A stretch of DNA of 64,000 nt from an uncultured Pelagibacteraceae bacterium (GTDB lineage: Bacteria > Pseudomonadota > Alphaproteobacteria > Pelagibacterales > Pelagibacteraceae), in the NCBI GenBank assembly GCA_902614975.1, contig CACMND010000002.1, positions 1 through 64,000 on the forward strand. Direction: 5' to 3'. This document shows, piece by piece, positions 55,850 through 64,000 of this stretch. The notes below the pieces were generated by a model. The model was not told the DNA's origin. It worked only from the letters and a program-made list of their open reading frames with translations, and did not search any database. Numbering within the stretch: the first letter of the stretch is position 1; each line of letters opens with the position of its first letter. Made by a program: the position numbers and the translations under genes.

Positions 55850-56303
55850 GAGCTCTTAACGAAAATAACACAATTAGTAAAGATGTTAAAAAATTCAATC
55901 CAGATAAAGAGATGCCTAAAATAGTGAACTCTACATCTTTACAATTTTTAACCATTCTTAGACTTTCGATTATTTTTTCTTTATTTGTGATATCTATATT
56001 TGTGTTCGTACAACCAGCATATTCATCAAAAATTCCATTTTCTATACCAAAATGATATCCTGCAAGTGTAGTGCTTAGTGTGAATGTAATTATTAAAGCA
56101 ATTAATATTCTATCAGACTTAGAATAGTTATATCCTAAAAAACAAATGAAGATCGCTACTAAAAAAGGAATTCTTTGATAAATACATAATTTACATGGCA
56201 AATATCCTAAAACTTTTTCAATATAGATCGCAGATAATAAGGCAATAATTGAGTATATAAAGATTAACGAATAAATATTTTTTCTTTTTAAAATAAAATT
56301 CAT
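55830..56303 (-). CDS. dsbB: DsbB-family disulfide bond formation protein
   Basis: 157 residues with four membrane helices. The first periplasmic loop has LPCKLCIYQRIPF with the redox CxxC; the second has cysteines in EYAGCTNTN and MVKNCKDVEF. DsbB-type proteins reoxidise the DsbA-type oxidase and hand electrons to ubiquinone. No dsbA is in the window. Its neighbours are coq7 and the YqaA/DedA-type gene. Confidence 0.88.
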   Translation of the reverse strand: MNFILKRKNIYSLIFIYSIIALLSAIYIEKVLGYLPCKLCIYQRIPFLVAIFICFLGYNYSKSDRILIALIITFTLSTTLAGYHFGIENGIFDEYAGCTNTNIDITNKEKIIESLRMVKNCKDVEFTILGISLSGLNFLTSLLIVLFSLRALVYEKN

Positions 56304-56304
56304 T

Positions 56305-56913
56305 TTAGTTCATAAAGTGTTGTAAAAATTTATAAATTAAAAAAACAAAAACTATTAATACAACTGAGATTATAATTGAAACTTTAAGCAGTTTTTTTTC
56401 AATTATTGTTTTCATAGCTGGACCAAAATTTCCAACCAAAAAAGCTATAATAAAAAATCTAGATCCTCTTGTTAGTAAGGAGACGATTATAAAATAAACA
56501 ATATTAAATTGAACAAACCCACTAGTTATTGTGAGTAATTTAAATGGGATGGGTGTAAAACCTGCTATAGCCAGTAACGTTGCCCATGCAAAAATCCCTC
56601 CATCTGATGAAATTTTATCTTTTAAAAATGAAGTATTATCTACACCGTAAAGCTCAAAAATCTTAACTCCTATTTCATTGAAAAAAACATATCCTATGAA
56701 ATATCCCAAACATGCACCTAAGACAGATCCTGTCGTAGCAATAATTGCTATCTTCATCCATCTTTGTCTATCGGCAATAGACATTGGAATAATAAGAACA
56801 TCTGGTGGAATAGGAAATATGAAACTTTCAATAAAAGATATAAACCCTAAAATTTTTTTTGAATTTTTATGTCCTGCAAGTTTAATTGTTTTATTAAATA
56901 GTTCCTTAAACAT
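56305..56913 (-). CDS. YqaA/DedA-type (VTT domain) membrane protein
   Basis: 202 residues with about five hydrophobic segments. FIESFIFPIPPDVLIIPM and ATTGSVLGACLGYFIGY followed by AGFTPIPFKLLTITSGFVQF are the VTT-domain features of the YqaA branch of the DedA superfamily. Related proteins move lipids such as undecaprenyl phosphate across the membrane; the substrate here is unknown. It is one base from dsbB. Confidence 0.87.
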   Translation of the reverse strand: MFKELFNKTIKLAGHKNSKKILGFISFIESFIFPIPPDVLIIPMSIADRQRWMKIAIIATTGSVLGACLGYFIGYVFFNEIGVKIFELYGVDNTSFLKDKISSDGGIFAWATLLAIAGFTPIPFKLLTITSGFVQFNIVYFIIVSLLTRGSRFFIIAFLVGNFGPAMKTIIEKKLLKVSIIISVVLIVFVFLIYKFLQHFMN

Positions 56914-56978
56914 ATTTTCTTTTAATATATATAGTGTTTTAATACTATTATTTATATTTTATGAAACTAAAAATATAT

Positions 56979-57065
56979 GGGCGAATGGCGGAACTGGTAG
57001 ACGCGTTGGACTCAAAATCCAATAGTAGCAATACTGTGAGAGTTCGATTCTCTCTTTGCCCACCA
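56979..57065 (+). tRNA. tRNA-Leu (anticodon CAA)
   Basis: The acceptor stem GGGCGAA pairs with TTTGCCC, the D arm, a CAA anticodon (57013-57015) in the stem TTGGA/TCCAA, a long class II variable arm (TAGTAGCAATACTGT) and the T arm GAGAGTTCGATTCTCT are all present, with CCA encoded in the gene. It reads UUG leucine codons. It is followed by the acyl-CoA synthetase gene after eight bases. Confidence 0.97.
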
Positions 57066-57073
57066 AAAAATAT

Positions 57074-58726
57074 ATGAACTTAAAGCAAATTAATAATTTA
57101 ACTGAATTATTTTTTGATCAATTTAATAAACAAATTGATAAAAATAAAATTTTATTATCAACTTTAGGTGATAAAAGAAAAAATTATTCTTGGCAAGAAA
57201 CCTATGATTTTATTAATTTAGTTTCCAATGAATTAAGAAAAGTAATATCAAAAGGTGATAGATGTTTATTAATTTCTGAAAATAGACCAGAATGGTTTAT
57301 TGCAGACTTGTCTATTATGTTATCAGATGGGATTACTGTTCCAGCTTACACAACTTATGCAGAAAATGACTATAATTATATTATCAATGATTGTACTCCC
57401 AGTATAATTTTTGTTTCAAACATTGCACAATTCAACAAATTAAAAAATATTATTAAGGACAAAAAATTTATAAAAAAAATATTTTCCTTTGAAAAATTAC
57501 CAAATATTGAATTTGAATATTTTAATTTAGAAGACTTAATAAAAAAAAATAATAAAAAAAATTTACAAATTCACAAATCTTTAGCCTTAAGAAAAGATCC
57601 ATCTTGCATAATTTATACCTCAGGTACGCAAGGAAATCCTAAGGGAGTGATTTTAAGTCATGGAGGCATCTTAAATAATTGCGAGGGCGCAATAGATATT
57701 CTAAAGCCATTATTAACTAAACAACAACCCAGGTTTCTTACTTGGCTTCCACTTTCACATTCTTATGAGCATACTGTTCAATTTGTACAAATTACTGTAG
57801 CTGCTAGAATTTTTTATGCAGAGAGCATCGATAAATTAGTAAAAAATATGGGTGATTGTTCGCCAGAGATTATGACAGCTGTTCCAAGATTCTATCAAAA
57901 TCTTTATCAAAAAATTAATGCAAGTTTTAAAAAAGCTAAAGGATTGAAAAAAAAATTAATATTTAAAATGTTAGAATTAGGTCTAAAAAAAATAAAAAAA
58001 GAAGAATTAAATTTATTTGAAAAAATACAGGATAATATTTTAGAGAAATTAGTTAGAAAAAAAATAAAATCACAATTTGGTGGATCTCTTAAAACATTTG
58101 TTTCTGGTGGAGGTGCATTAGATAAAGAAGTTGGATATTTTCTTAATGCTATTGGATTACCAACTCTACAAGGATATGGCTTAACAGAAACTTCTCCAGT
58201 TGTAAGCTGTAATCCAATAGATGATATAAGAATAGATACGGTCGGTCCACCATTTAAGGGAAATGAAGTAAAAATTGCCACAGATGGTGAAATTTTGGTA
58301 AAAGGTGAAAATGTAATGTTGGGTTATTGGAATAATCAAAAAGAAACCGAAAAAGTTTTAATAGATGGCTGGCTTCATACAGGAGATATTGGAGTATTTG
58401 AAAATAAATTTTTAAAAATTACAGACAGAAAAAAAGATATTCTCATTACTCCTGGTGGAGATAATATTTCTCCATTAAAAATTGAAAATGAATTAGTAAA
58501 TCTAGAATTTATTGAGCAATCGATAGTTTATGGAGATAATAAACCATATTTAGTAGCATTATTAGTTTTAAACGATGAATTTATCAATATTACAAATGAA
58601 GAAATTCAAAATGCAATAAATAATTTGAATAATAATCTTTCAAAAATAGAAAATATTAAAAAATTTTTTGTTATCAAAGAAAAAAAACTTATCTCAGTTA
58701 AGCTTTTATTTATAACAGATAAATAA
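57074..58726 (+). CDS. fadD: AMP-dependent acyl-CoA synthetase, C-terminally truncated
   Basis: 550 residues from an ATG just after tRNA-Leu; an earlier in-frame ATG lies inside the tRNA. The adenylation signature is IIYTSGTQGNPKGVILSHGG, followed by GYGLTETSPVVSCN and GWLHTGDIG with DRKKDILIT. This is a long-chain acyl-CoA synthetase-type enzyme. The last conserved segment of the family, around the TPTLK catalytic lysine region, is missing: similarity fades near ENIKKFFVI and the tail KLISVKLLFITDK is antisense trkH sequence. It may be non-functional or have reduced activity. Confidence 0.8.
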   Translation: MNLKQINNLTELFFDQFNKQIDKNKILLSTLGDKRKNYSWQETYDFINLVSNELRKVISKGDRCLLISENRPEWFIADLSIMLSDGITVPAYTTYAENDYNYIINDCTPSIIFVSNIAQFNKLKNIIKDKKFIKKIFSFEKLPNIEFEYFNLEDLIKKNNKKNLQIHKSLALRKDPSCIIYTSGTQGNPKGVILSHGGILNNCEGAIDILKPLLTKQQPRFLTWLPLSHSYEHTVQFVQITVAARIFYAESIDKLVKNMGDCSPEIMTAVPRFYQNLYQKINASFKKAKGLKKKLIFKMLELGLKKIKKEELNLFEKIQDNILEKLVRKKIKSQFGGSLKTFVSGGGALDKEVGYFLNAIGLPTLQGYGLTETSPVVSCNPIDDIRIDTVGPPFKGNEVKIATDGEILVKGENVMLGYWNNQKETEKVLIDGWLHTGDIGVFENKFLKITDRKKDILITPGGDNISPLKIENELVNLEFIEQSIVYGDNKPYLVALLVLNDEFINITNEEIQNAINNLNNNLSKIENIKKFFVIKEKKLISVKLLFITDK

Positions 58727-59583
58727 AAAAACATTAAAAGAATTGAAATAATAACCAAAATTATAAAAGTTTTTATTTGTGTGTCTTTGAAAAATATTTT
58801 CTTATCTCCAGCCAAGTATTTGATGTAACTAATAAAAGGTATACTTCCAAGAATAATAAATATTATTGCATTAATTTCTATTAACGAGCTGTTAAAATAA
58901 CCTATAGATTCATTATAATTTGCAAAACCTCCAGTCGCTATTGTTGTCATAGCATGCACGATGCTATCAAAAAAACTCATCCCAAATATAAAATAAAAAA
59001 AAGCACAAGTTAAAGTTAATAAGGAATATATAGACAATAATCTCAAAGAAACTTCTTTAGTTTTAGGAAAAATTTTTTCAGAAGTATCATTAGATGAAAT
59101 ATTGAAAAGTTGCATACCCCCTATATTCATTAAAGGCATTAAAGTGATTGCCATTACGATAATTCCAATACCACCAAACCACTGTAACATTCCTCTCCAA
59201 AGTAATATCGCTTTAGAAGTTTCATTTAGATTCGTGATAATTGTAGATCCTGTTGTTGTAATACCAGACATGCTCTCAAAAAATGCATCTGTAAAACTCA
59301 AATCCGTACTAGAAAAAATTAAAGGTAAAGAACCAAATATAGCAATACTTAACCACGAAAGTGCTGTGAGCAAAAAAGCTTGAGGTAAACTTATCTTTTT
59401 ATCGTGATCATAATTAGAAATGAAAAATAAAAATCCAAAAACAATAGTAACAATCATTGATCCGATAAATCCTGCATCAATTTGATCAAATATTAATTGA
59501 ACCAAAATAGGTACAATCATTGAAAGACCTAAAATAATTTGCAAAACCCCTAATGTAAAAAAGACAGTTTTATAATTGGACAT
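58606..59583 (-). CDS. trkH: TrkH-family potassium uptake protein, C-terminally truncated
   Basis: 325 residues against about 480 for TrkH. The N-terminal half is intact, with pore loop 1 SGITTTGSTIIT and pore loop 2 TTIATGGFANYN. The family has four such loops; loops 3 and 4 are absent. After about INKSLTEI the frame runs antisense through the end of the fadD-like gene for 121 bases and gives a meaningless tail. No trkA is nearby. As it stands the protein cannot form a complete pore, so this is probably a pseudogene or an assembly join. Confidence 0.75.
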   Translation of the reverse strand: MSNYKTVFFTLGVLQIILGLSMIVPILVQLIFDQIDAGFIGSMIVTIVFGFLFFISNYDHDKKISLPQAFLLTALSWLSIAIFGSLPLIFSSTDLSFTDAFFESMSGITTTGSTIITNLNETSKAILLWRGMLQWFGGIGIIVMAITLMPLMNIGGMQLFNISSNDTSEKIFPKTKEVSLRLLSIYSLLTLTCAFFYFIFGMSFFDSIVHAMTTIATGGFANYNESIGYFNSSLIEINAIIFIILGSIPFISYIKYLAGDKKIFFKDTQIKTFIILVIISILLMFFYLSVINKSLTEISFFSLITKNFLIFSIFERLLFKLFIAF

Positions 59584-59669
59584 TTTGAATGGACATTATT
59601 TTATGGTAAATAAATTTCAACTCTATATGAATTATTAAAAAGGCTGATATTAAGGATATTTAATTAGTT

Positions 59670-61238
59670 GTGATAGACAAAACAAATTTTGACAAAACAA
59701 ACGCCTGGCCATTTGTTGAGGCTAAAAAGCTATTAAGAGAGAGAAAATCGAACATAGAGAAAAAAAATAAAATAGTTTTACAAACTGGTTATGGTCCTAG
59801 TGGTCTACCACATATAGGTACATTTGGAGAAGTTGCAAGGACGACAATGATTGTCAACGCTCTTGATCATTTAACAGATATTCCAAAGGAAATTATTACA
59901 TTTTCTGATGATATGGATGGTCTTAGAAAAGTACCTGAAAATGTTCCAAATCAAGAAAAACTCAAAAATAATCTTCACAAACCTTTAACGGATGTCCCTG
60001 ATCCATTTGAAAAGTTTAGTAGTTTTGGAGAACATAATAATAATATGTTGAAACAATTTCTGGATAATTTTAAATTTAAATATTCATTTAAAAGTTCTAC
60101 AGAACTCTACAAGTCTGGTTATTTTAATGACACCCTAAAATTAGTTCTAGAAAATTATGAAAAAATTATGGAAATAATTCTTCCAACTTTAGGCAAAGAA
60201 AGACAGAAAACCTATTCCCCCTTTTTACCAATATGCCCAGAAACTGGAAAAGTTCTTGAAATACCTGTTTTAGAAATTGATTCTAAATCTTCTAAAATCA
60301 TATTTGATAATAATGGATCAAAATTGGAAAAAAGTATTTTAGACGGGAACTGCAAATTGCAATGGAAAGTTGATTGGGCAATGAGATGGTACGCTTTAGA
60401 TGTTGATTTTGAAATGTATGGAAAGGATTTAATTGAGAGTGCAATTCTTTCAACTAAGATTATTAAAACATTAGGTAAATCTAACCCATCTGGTTTTGCG
60501 TATGAACTTTTTTTGGACGAAAAAGGTGAAAAAATATCTAAATCAAAAGGTAATGGAGTAACTATAGATGAATGGCTGAATTATGCATCTCCTCAAAGCC
60601 TATCTCTTTACATGTATCAAAATCCAAAAAGAGCAAAAAAATTGTACAGAGAAGTTGTTCCAAAAGCTGTTGATGAATATCTAGATTTTATAGAAAAAGG
60701 AAAAACTCAAAATGATTTACAGAAGTTAATGAATCCAGTTTGGCATGTACATAATGGATCAATGCCAGAGGAAAATACAATTATGACTTTTTCAATGCTT
60801 TTAAATTTAGTTGAAACAAGTAACGCCGACAGCAAACAATTACTTTGGAAATTTGTAAAAAAATACAAGTCAGAAATTAATGAAAATGATCATCCAATTT
60901 TTGATAATTTAATTGAATATGCAATAAAATATTTCAATGATGTTATAAAAACAAAAAAAATTTACAAAACTCCAAATGAAAAAGAGAAAGTTGCACTGAA
61001 AGCATTAATTACGTCTTTAGATAATTGTAATGATAAAATGGCTCCTGAAGATATTCAGACAAATATTTTTACCGTAGGAAAAGAAAATGGTTATAAAGAA
61101 AATTTAAGAGAATGGTTTAAGCTTATCTATGAGGTTGTATTTGGTGACGAAAATGGACCCAGAATGGGCTTCTTCATTAGTTTTTTTGGAGTAAATGAAA
61201 CCAAAGAATTGATAAGAAAAAAGGTCGAAAATGTTTAA
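59670..61238 (+). CDS. lysK: lysyl-tRNA synthetase, class I
   Basis: 522 residues, starting with GTG. The HIGH motif is in GYGPSGLPHIGTFGEVAR and the KMSKS motif in GEKISKSKGNG near residue 290. Class I LysRS is the archaeal-type enzyme that replaces the usual class II LysS in many alphaproteobacteria. It charges tRNA-Lys. Its stop overlaps pyrD by eight bases. Confidence 0.96.
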   Translation: MIDKTNFDKTNAWPFVEAKKLLRERKSNIEKKNKIVLQTGYGPSGLPHIGTFGEVARTTMIVNALDHLTDIPKEIITFSDDMDGLRKVPENVPNQEKLKNNLHKPLTDVPDPFEKFSSFGEHNNNMLKQFLDNFKFKYSFKSSTELYKSGYFNDTLKLVLENYEKIMEIILPTLGKERQKTYSPFLPICPETGKVLEIPVLEIDSKSSKIIFDNNGSKLEKSILDGNCKLQWKVDWAMRWYALDVDFEMYGKDLIESAILSTKIIKTLGKSNPSGFAYELFLDEKGEKISKSKGNGVTIDEWLNYASPQSLSLYMYQNPKRAKKLYREVVPKAVDEYLDFIEKGKTQNDLQKLMNPVWHVHNGSMPEENTIMTFSMLLNLVETSNADSKQLLWKFVKKYKSEINENDHPIFDNLIEYAIKYFNDVIKTKKIYKTPNEKEKVALKALITSLDNCNDKMAPEDIQTNIFTVGKENGYKENLREWFKLIYEVVFGDENGPRMGFFISFFGVNETKELIRKKVENV

Positions 61239-62271
61239 TCTTATAAGACCTTTTATATTTAAATTTAGCCCTGAAGTTGCACACTCGCTAGCAATAAAGG
61301 CTTTAAAGTTGAATCAGATACCAGCTATAGATAAAACAACCAGAGTTACTATCCAAACTAAATTTTTAAACAAAACCTTAAATTCTCCTCTAGGTGTTGC
61401 TGCTGGATTTGATAAAAATGCAGAAGTTTACAATCCTCTATACAAACTAGGATTTGGTTTTGTTGAGGTAGGTACAATTACACCTAAACCACAAATAGGA
61501 AATCCGAAGCCAAGAGTGTTCAGATTGGAGGAAGATGAGGCTTTAATTAATAGACTTGGATTTAACAATATTGGATCAGAAGAAAGTAAAAAAAATATTG
61601 AAAATAATTCACCTAATGGATTACTTGGTATTAATATAGGACCTAATAAAGATACTGAAAACAGAGTTGAAGATTATTTAATTTGTTTCAGAAAATTTCA
61701 TAATTTAGCAGACTATATTACAATTAATATCTCTTCTCCTAACACAGAAAATTTAAGAAACTTTCACAAAAATGAAGAGTTAGATAATCTTTTAAAATGC
61801 ATAAATGAAGAAAAGAAAAATTTAAATTCAAATGTACCAATAGCAGTCAAAGTATCTCCTGATATTGATGAAAAAAGTATTGATGAAATCTCAGAACTTT
61901 TTTTAAAATATAATGTTAAAATAGTTATAGTTTCAAATACGACAGATAGAAATAGAGAAAATATATCTAATATAAATAAATTAGAGAAAGGTGGTTTGTC
62001 TGGAAAACCACTTGAAAATATCTCTAATGAATTGATTAATAAATTTTTTAAATTAGTTGGAAAAAAAATCTTAATAATTGGAGTTGGAGGCGTTGACTCT
62101 GCCGATGGCGTTTTTAATAAAATTGTAAGCGGTGCAACTCTTGTGCAATTGTATACAGGTATGGTTTATAAAGGACCAACTATTGCTTCAAAGATTAATA
62201 AAGATCTCGACGAAATTGTAAAAAGAGAAGGTTTTAAAAATATTTCTGAAGCTATTGGAACAAAAAATTAA
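61231..62271 (+). CDS. pyrD: dihydroorotate dehydrogenase (quinone), class 2
   Basis: 346 residues. The N-terminal helical extension (LIRPFIFKFSPEVAHSLAIKAL) marks the membrane-linked class 2 enzyme. PLGVAAGFDKNAEVYNPL, NRLGFNNIGS, TINISSPNTENLR with the catalytic serine, and IIGVGGVDSADG follow. It oxidises dihydroorotate in pyrimidine synthesis and passes electrons to ubiquinone. Confidence 0.97.
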   Translation: MFNLIRPFIFKFSPEVAHSLAIKALKLNQIPAIDKTTRVTIQTKFLNKTLNSPLGVAAGFDKNAEVYNPLYKLGFGFVEVGTITPKPQIGNPKPRVFRLEEDEALINRLGFNNIGSEESKKNIENNSPNGLLGINIGPNKDTENRVEDYLICFRKFHNLADYITINISSPNTENLRNFHKNEELDNLLKCINEEKKNLNSNVPIAVKVSPDIDEKSIDEISELFLKYNVKIVIVSNTTDRNRENISNINKLEKGGLSGKPLENISNELINKFFKLVGKKILIIGVGGVDSADGVFNKIVSGATLVQLYTGMVYKGPTIASKINKDLDEIVKREGFKNISEAIGTKN

Positions 62272-62314
62272 TCTTGACTGGTATTCTTTAAGACCATATA
62301 CATCTTGAAAATTT

Positions 62315-62596
62315 ATGTCTAAAAAATGCGAACTTACTGGTAAAATCCCTCTAAAAGGCCATAATGTTAGTCACGCTAACAATAAAACTAAGAGAAGATT
62401 TCTTCCAAATTTAAAGAAAGTAAAATTTAAAAGTGAACTTTTAAAAAAATCGATGAGATTAACAGTTTCAAATGCAGGTGTTAGATCTGTAGATAAAAAA
62501 GGTAGCTTTGATAATTTCTTAAAATCTGCAAAATCAAGAGATTTATCGTTAAGATTAAAAAAGCTTAAAAAATCAATAATCGCAAAAACAGCATAA
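62315..62596 (+). CDS. rpmB: 50S ribosomal protein L28
   Basis: 93 residues. [33 protein letters not shown] is the typical opening in alphaproteobacteria (shown here in parts: [16 protein letters not shown] and [13 protein letters not shown]). It belongs to the large subunit. Its stop shares a base with the ATG of the next gene. Confidence 0.96.
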   Translation: MSKKCELTGKIPLKGHNVSHANNKTKRRFLPNLKKVKFKSELLKKSMRLTVSNAGVRSVDKKGSFDNFLKSAKSRDLSLRLKKLKKSIIAKTA

Positions 62597-63144
62597 TGAA
62601 TAAAGTTTTCCTTACTCTCTCATTTTTAATGGGATTGGTTGTGCTAGCATCTAATTATTTAGTTCAATTTCCTATAAAATATTACGGTTTAGAGGAGATT
62701 TTAACTTACGGTGCTTTTAGTTATCCAATTGCATTTTTAATTACAGATTTAGCCAACAGATCCTTTGGAAAATTAGTAGCTAGAAAAATTGTCTATATAG
62801 GCTTCACAATTGGAATTTTGTTTACTTTAATATTTTCAACTAATTTTACTGATCTTATTTCCATAAGAATAGCAATTGGTTCAGGAACAGCTTTTATAAT
62901 TGCTCAACTTTTAGATGTTCAGATATTTGATCAATTAAGACAAAAAAAGTGGTTTATAGCACCTTTAACATCTTCTTTGATAGGTTCGACTGTTGATACT
63001 TTTTTATTTTTCTCAATTTCATTCTATGGAACGGGAATTCCTTGGGTAACTTTATCGTTAGGAGATCTTGCGGTAAAAATATTTGTAGCTCTTGTAATGT
63101 TGATACCTTTTAGATTATTACTCGGCACACTAAAAGCAGCATAA
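62596..63144 (+). CDS. yhhQ: VUT/YhhQ-family queuosine precursor transporter
   Basis: 182 residues with five or six hydrophobic helices. GAFSYPIAFLITDLANRSFG and DVQIFDQLRQKKWFIAPL are the family blocks containing conserved polar residues in the membrane. YhhQ imports queuosine precursors (preQ0/preQ1) for tRNA modification; vitamin-uptake-type roles have also been proposed for the family. It follows rpmB directly. Confidence 0.88.
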   Translation: MNKVFLTLSFLMGLVVLASNYLVQFPIKYYGLEEILTYGAFSYPIAFLITDLANRSFGKLVARKIVYIGFTIGILFTLIFSTNFTDLISIRIAIGSGTAFIIAQLLDVQIFDQLRQKKWFIAPLTSSLIGSTVDTFLFFSISFYGTGIPWVTLSLGDLAVKIFVALVMLIPFRLLLGTLKAA

Positions 63145-64000
63145 CTAAATTTTAGGTTCTTGTTGGGTCATGCAATGTATTGCACCAAATCCCCATATCA
63201 ATTTGCTACAGTCAACCGTTTCGATTTTTCTATTTCTAAAGTAATTTTTGAAAATTTTAATTGCAATATTGTCTTCTTTTACTTTGAATATTGGAAGAAT
63301 TATTTTTTTATTACAAATATAAAAATTCATATAACTTGCAGGAACTCTTGTATTCTCAATATAAATTGGTGAAGGCATAGGAACTTTTATAATTTTGAAT
63401 TTCTTTCCTTTCTCACATTTACTTTCTTTCAATATATTTAAATTCTTATTTAAGTTTTTGTAATTTATATCTTTTTTATTATTTTCAACCGCGGTCATAA
63501 TCGTATTTCTTGAAACAAATCTTGATATGTCATCAACATGTCCATGCGTGTCATCGCCAGTAATTCCTTTTTTAAGCCATATAAAGTTTTTTATATTTAA
63601 GTATTTATTAAACATTTTTTCGTAGTCTTTTTTTTTAAAATTTTTATTTCTTTCTTGAATTTTGCTTAACAAACATTCTTCAGTTAATAAAATTGTACCT
63701 GAGCCATTTACATCAAATGCCCCTCCTTCCATGATTATTTTTCTAATTCTGCCTTTTTTTTTGATTATTGGATCAATCTTTTTAAAATTAGCAATTTTAC
63801 TAATACTATTATTGATTTTATTGTCATTTTTATAATTTTTATACTTTGACCATCCGTTAAAACCAAAATTTAGTATTACTTTTTTCTTTTCGACCTTGTT
63901 TGTTATAAATATGGGTCCAGAATCTCTTAACCATATTCTATCAGTTTTAATATAATGGAAGTTGATATTTTTAATTTTATTAAGTTTTATTAATTTTTTT
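63145..64000 (-). CDS. aguA: agmatine deiminase, partial (runs off right edge)
   Basis: Only the C-terminal 285 or so residues are in the window. The frame is open from the stop at 63145 through to 64000; the ATG at 63732 (start of MEGGAFDVNGSG) is internal, because upstream in-frame sequence reads TDRIWLRDSGPIFI and NFGFNGWSKY, both conserved in the family. The catalytic site follows: DDTHGHVDDISRFV and FGAIHCMTQQEP with the nucleophilic cysteine near the C-terminus. It converts agmatine to N-carbamoylputrescine on the way to putrescine. Confidence 0.93.
   Translation of the reverse strand, partial: KKLIKLNKIKNINFHYIKTDRIWLRDSGPIFITNKVEKKKVILNFGFNGWSKYKNYKNDNKINNSISKIANFKKIDPIIKKKGRIRKIIMEGGAFDVNGSGTILLTEECLLSKIQERNKNFKKKDYEKMFNKYLNIKNFIWLKKGITGDDTHGHVDDISRFVSRNTIMTAVENNKKDINYKNLNKNLNILKESKCEKGKKFKIIKVPMPSPIYIENTRVPASYMNFYICNKKIILPIFKVKEDNIAIKIFKNYFRNRKIETVDCSKLIWGFGAIHCMTQQEPKI

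Noticed and set aside
57056-57073. Earlier start for the acyl-CoA synthetase within the tRNA (MPTKKY)
   Set aside because: It would place coding sequence inside the 3' end of tRNA-Leu; the ATG at 57074 lies just beyond the encoded CCA.
59670-61238. Archaeal-type LysRS as recent horizontal transfer
   Set aside because: Class I LysRS is the usual form in many alphaproteobacteria, and the composition matches its neighbours.
1-64000. CRISPR arrays, insertion sequences, prophage or toxin-antitoxin pairs
   Set aside because: No regularly spaced repeat-spacer series, transposase, integrase, terminal inverted repeats or paired small toxin genes were seen by reading both strands.

Overview
The window looks like a piece of a SAR11-type (Pelagibacterales) alphaproteobacterial chromosome. 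Three things point there. The base composition is very AT-rich, with long A and T runs. The genes are packed so tightly that most neighbours abut or overlap, and no gap exceeds about 250 bases. The gene neighbourhoods and family choices are alphaproteobacterial: dnaJ-dapB-nth, irr next to fabA-fabB-fabI, mutM-ubiE-ubiB-coaBC-dut near rpsT-dnaA-dnaN, argH-lptM-lysA, class I lysyl-tRNA synthetase and an Irr-type Fur regulator. Taxonomy is inferred; there is no rRNA in the window. I see no insertion sequence, prophage, CRISPR array or restriction system.

Layout. 1-5.8 kb: a PLP-homeostasis protein, an L,D-transpeptidase-like protein, an orphan winged-helix regulator, a 42-residue ArfA-like ribosome-rescue factor with a hairpin inside its own coding sequence, then adenosine kinase, a 2OG oxygenase, nth, dapB and an FkbM methyltransferase. 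5.8-9.6 kb: dnaJ, dnaK and grpE. 9.6-20.4 kb: rdgB, an LpoA/LppC-like protein, rsmI, a BON lipoprotein, malic enzyme, murJ, trpS, nfu, a Bax-like glucosaminidase and a polysaccharide deacetylase. 20.4-26.7 kb: a collinear run tsaB(short)-fur/mur-miaB-phoH-ybeY-lnt-metK, closed by the one strong intrinsic terminator. 26.7-33.6 kb: nusA-infB-rbfA-rpsO-pnp plus a rhodanese, without the rimP, ylxR and truB genes often found there.

33.6-40.7 kb: fabI-fabB-fabA read leftward; divergent from them are irr, then katG, an AspH-type hydroxylase, a DUF2061 membrane protein and an 8-cysteine 59-residue protein. Two copies of the palindrome TTAGAATAATTATAA cover the katG promoter and a variant sits before irr, which suggests a local Irr regulon linking iron/haem status to peroxide defence. 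A separate set of Fur-type palindromes precedes the cysteine-rich gene. 40.7-49.8 kb: an SH3 protein, a MoeB/ThiF-type E1 enzyme, dut, coaBC, ubiB, ubiE, then mutM, rpsT, dnaA and dnaN. 49.8-56.9 kb: plsC, lysA, lptM, argH, a TlpA-like thioredoxin, a HIG1-domain protein, a carboxylesterase, an HNH protein, coq7, dsbB and a YqaA/DedA-type protein. 57-64 kb: tRNA-Leu(CAA), an acyl-CoA synthetase and a TrkH transporter that run into each other and are both cut short, lysK, pyrD, rpmB, a VUT-family transporter, and agmatine deiminase running off the right edge.

Most of the window is housekeeping: chaperones, translation, lipid and ubiquinone synthesis, lysine and arginine synthesis, and wall precursor handling. 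The points most worth a second look are the arfA-like gene with its internal hairpin, the Irr operators on katG, the cysteine-rich gene behind Fur-type repeats, the double truncation at the fadD/trkH junction, and the half-length TsaB whose start overlaps a divergent gene.
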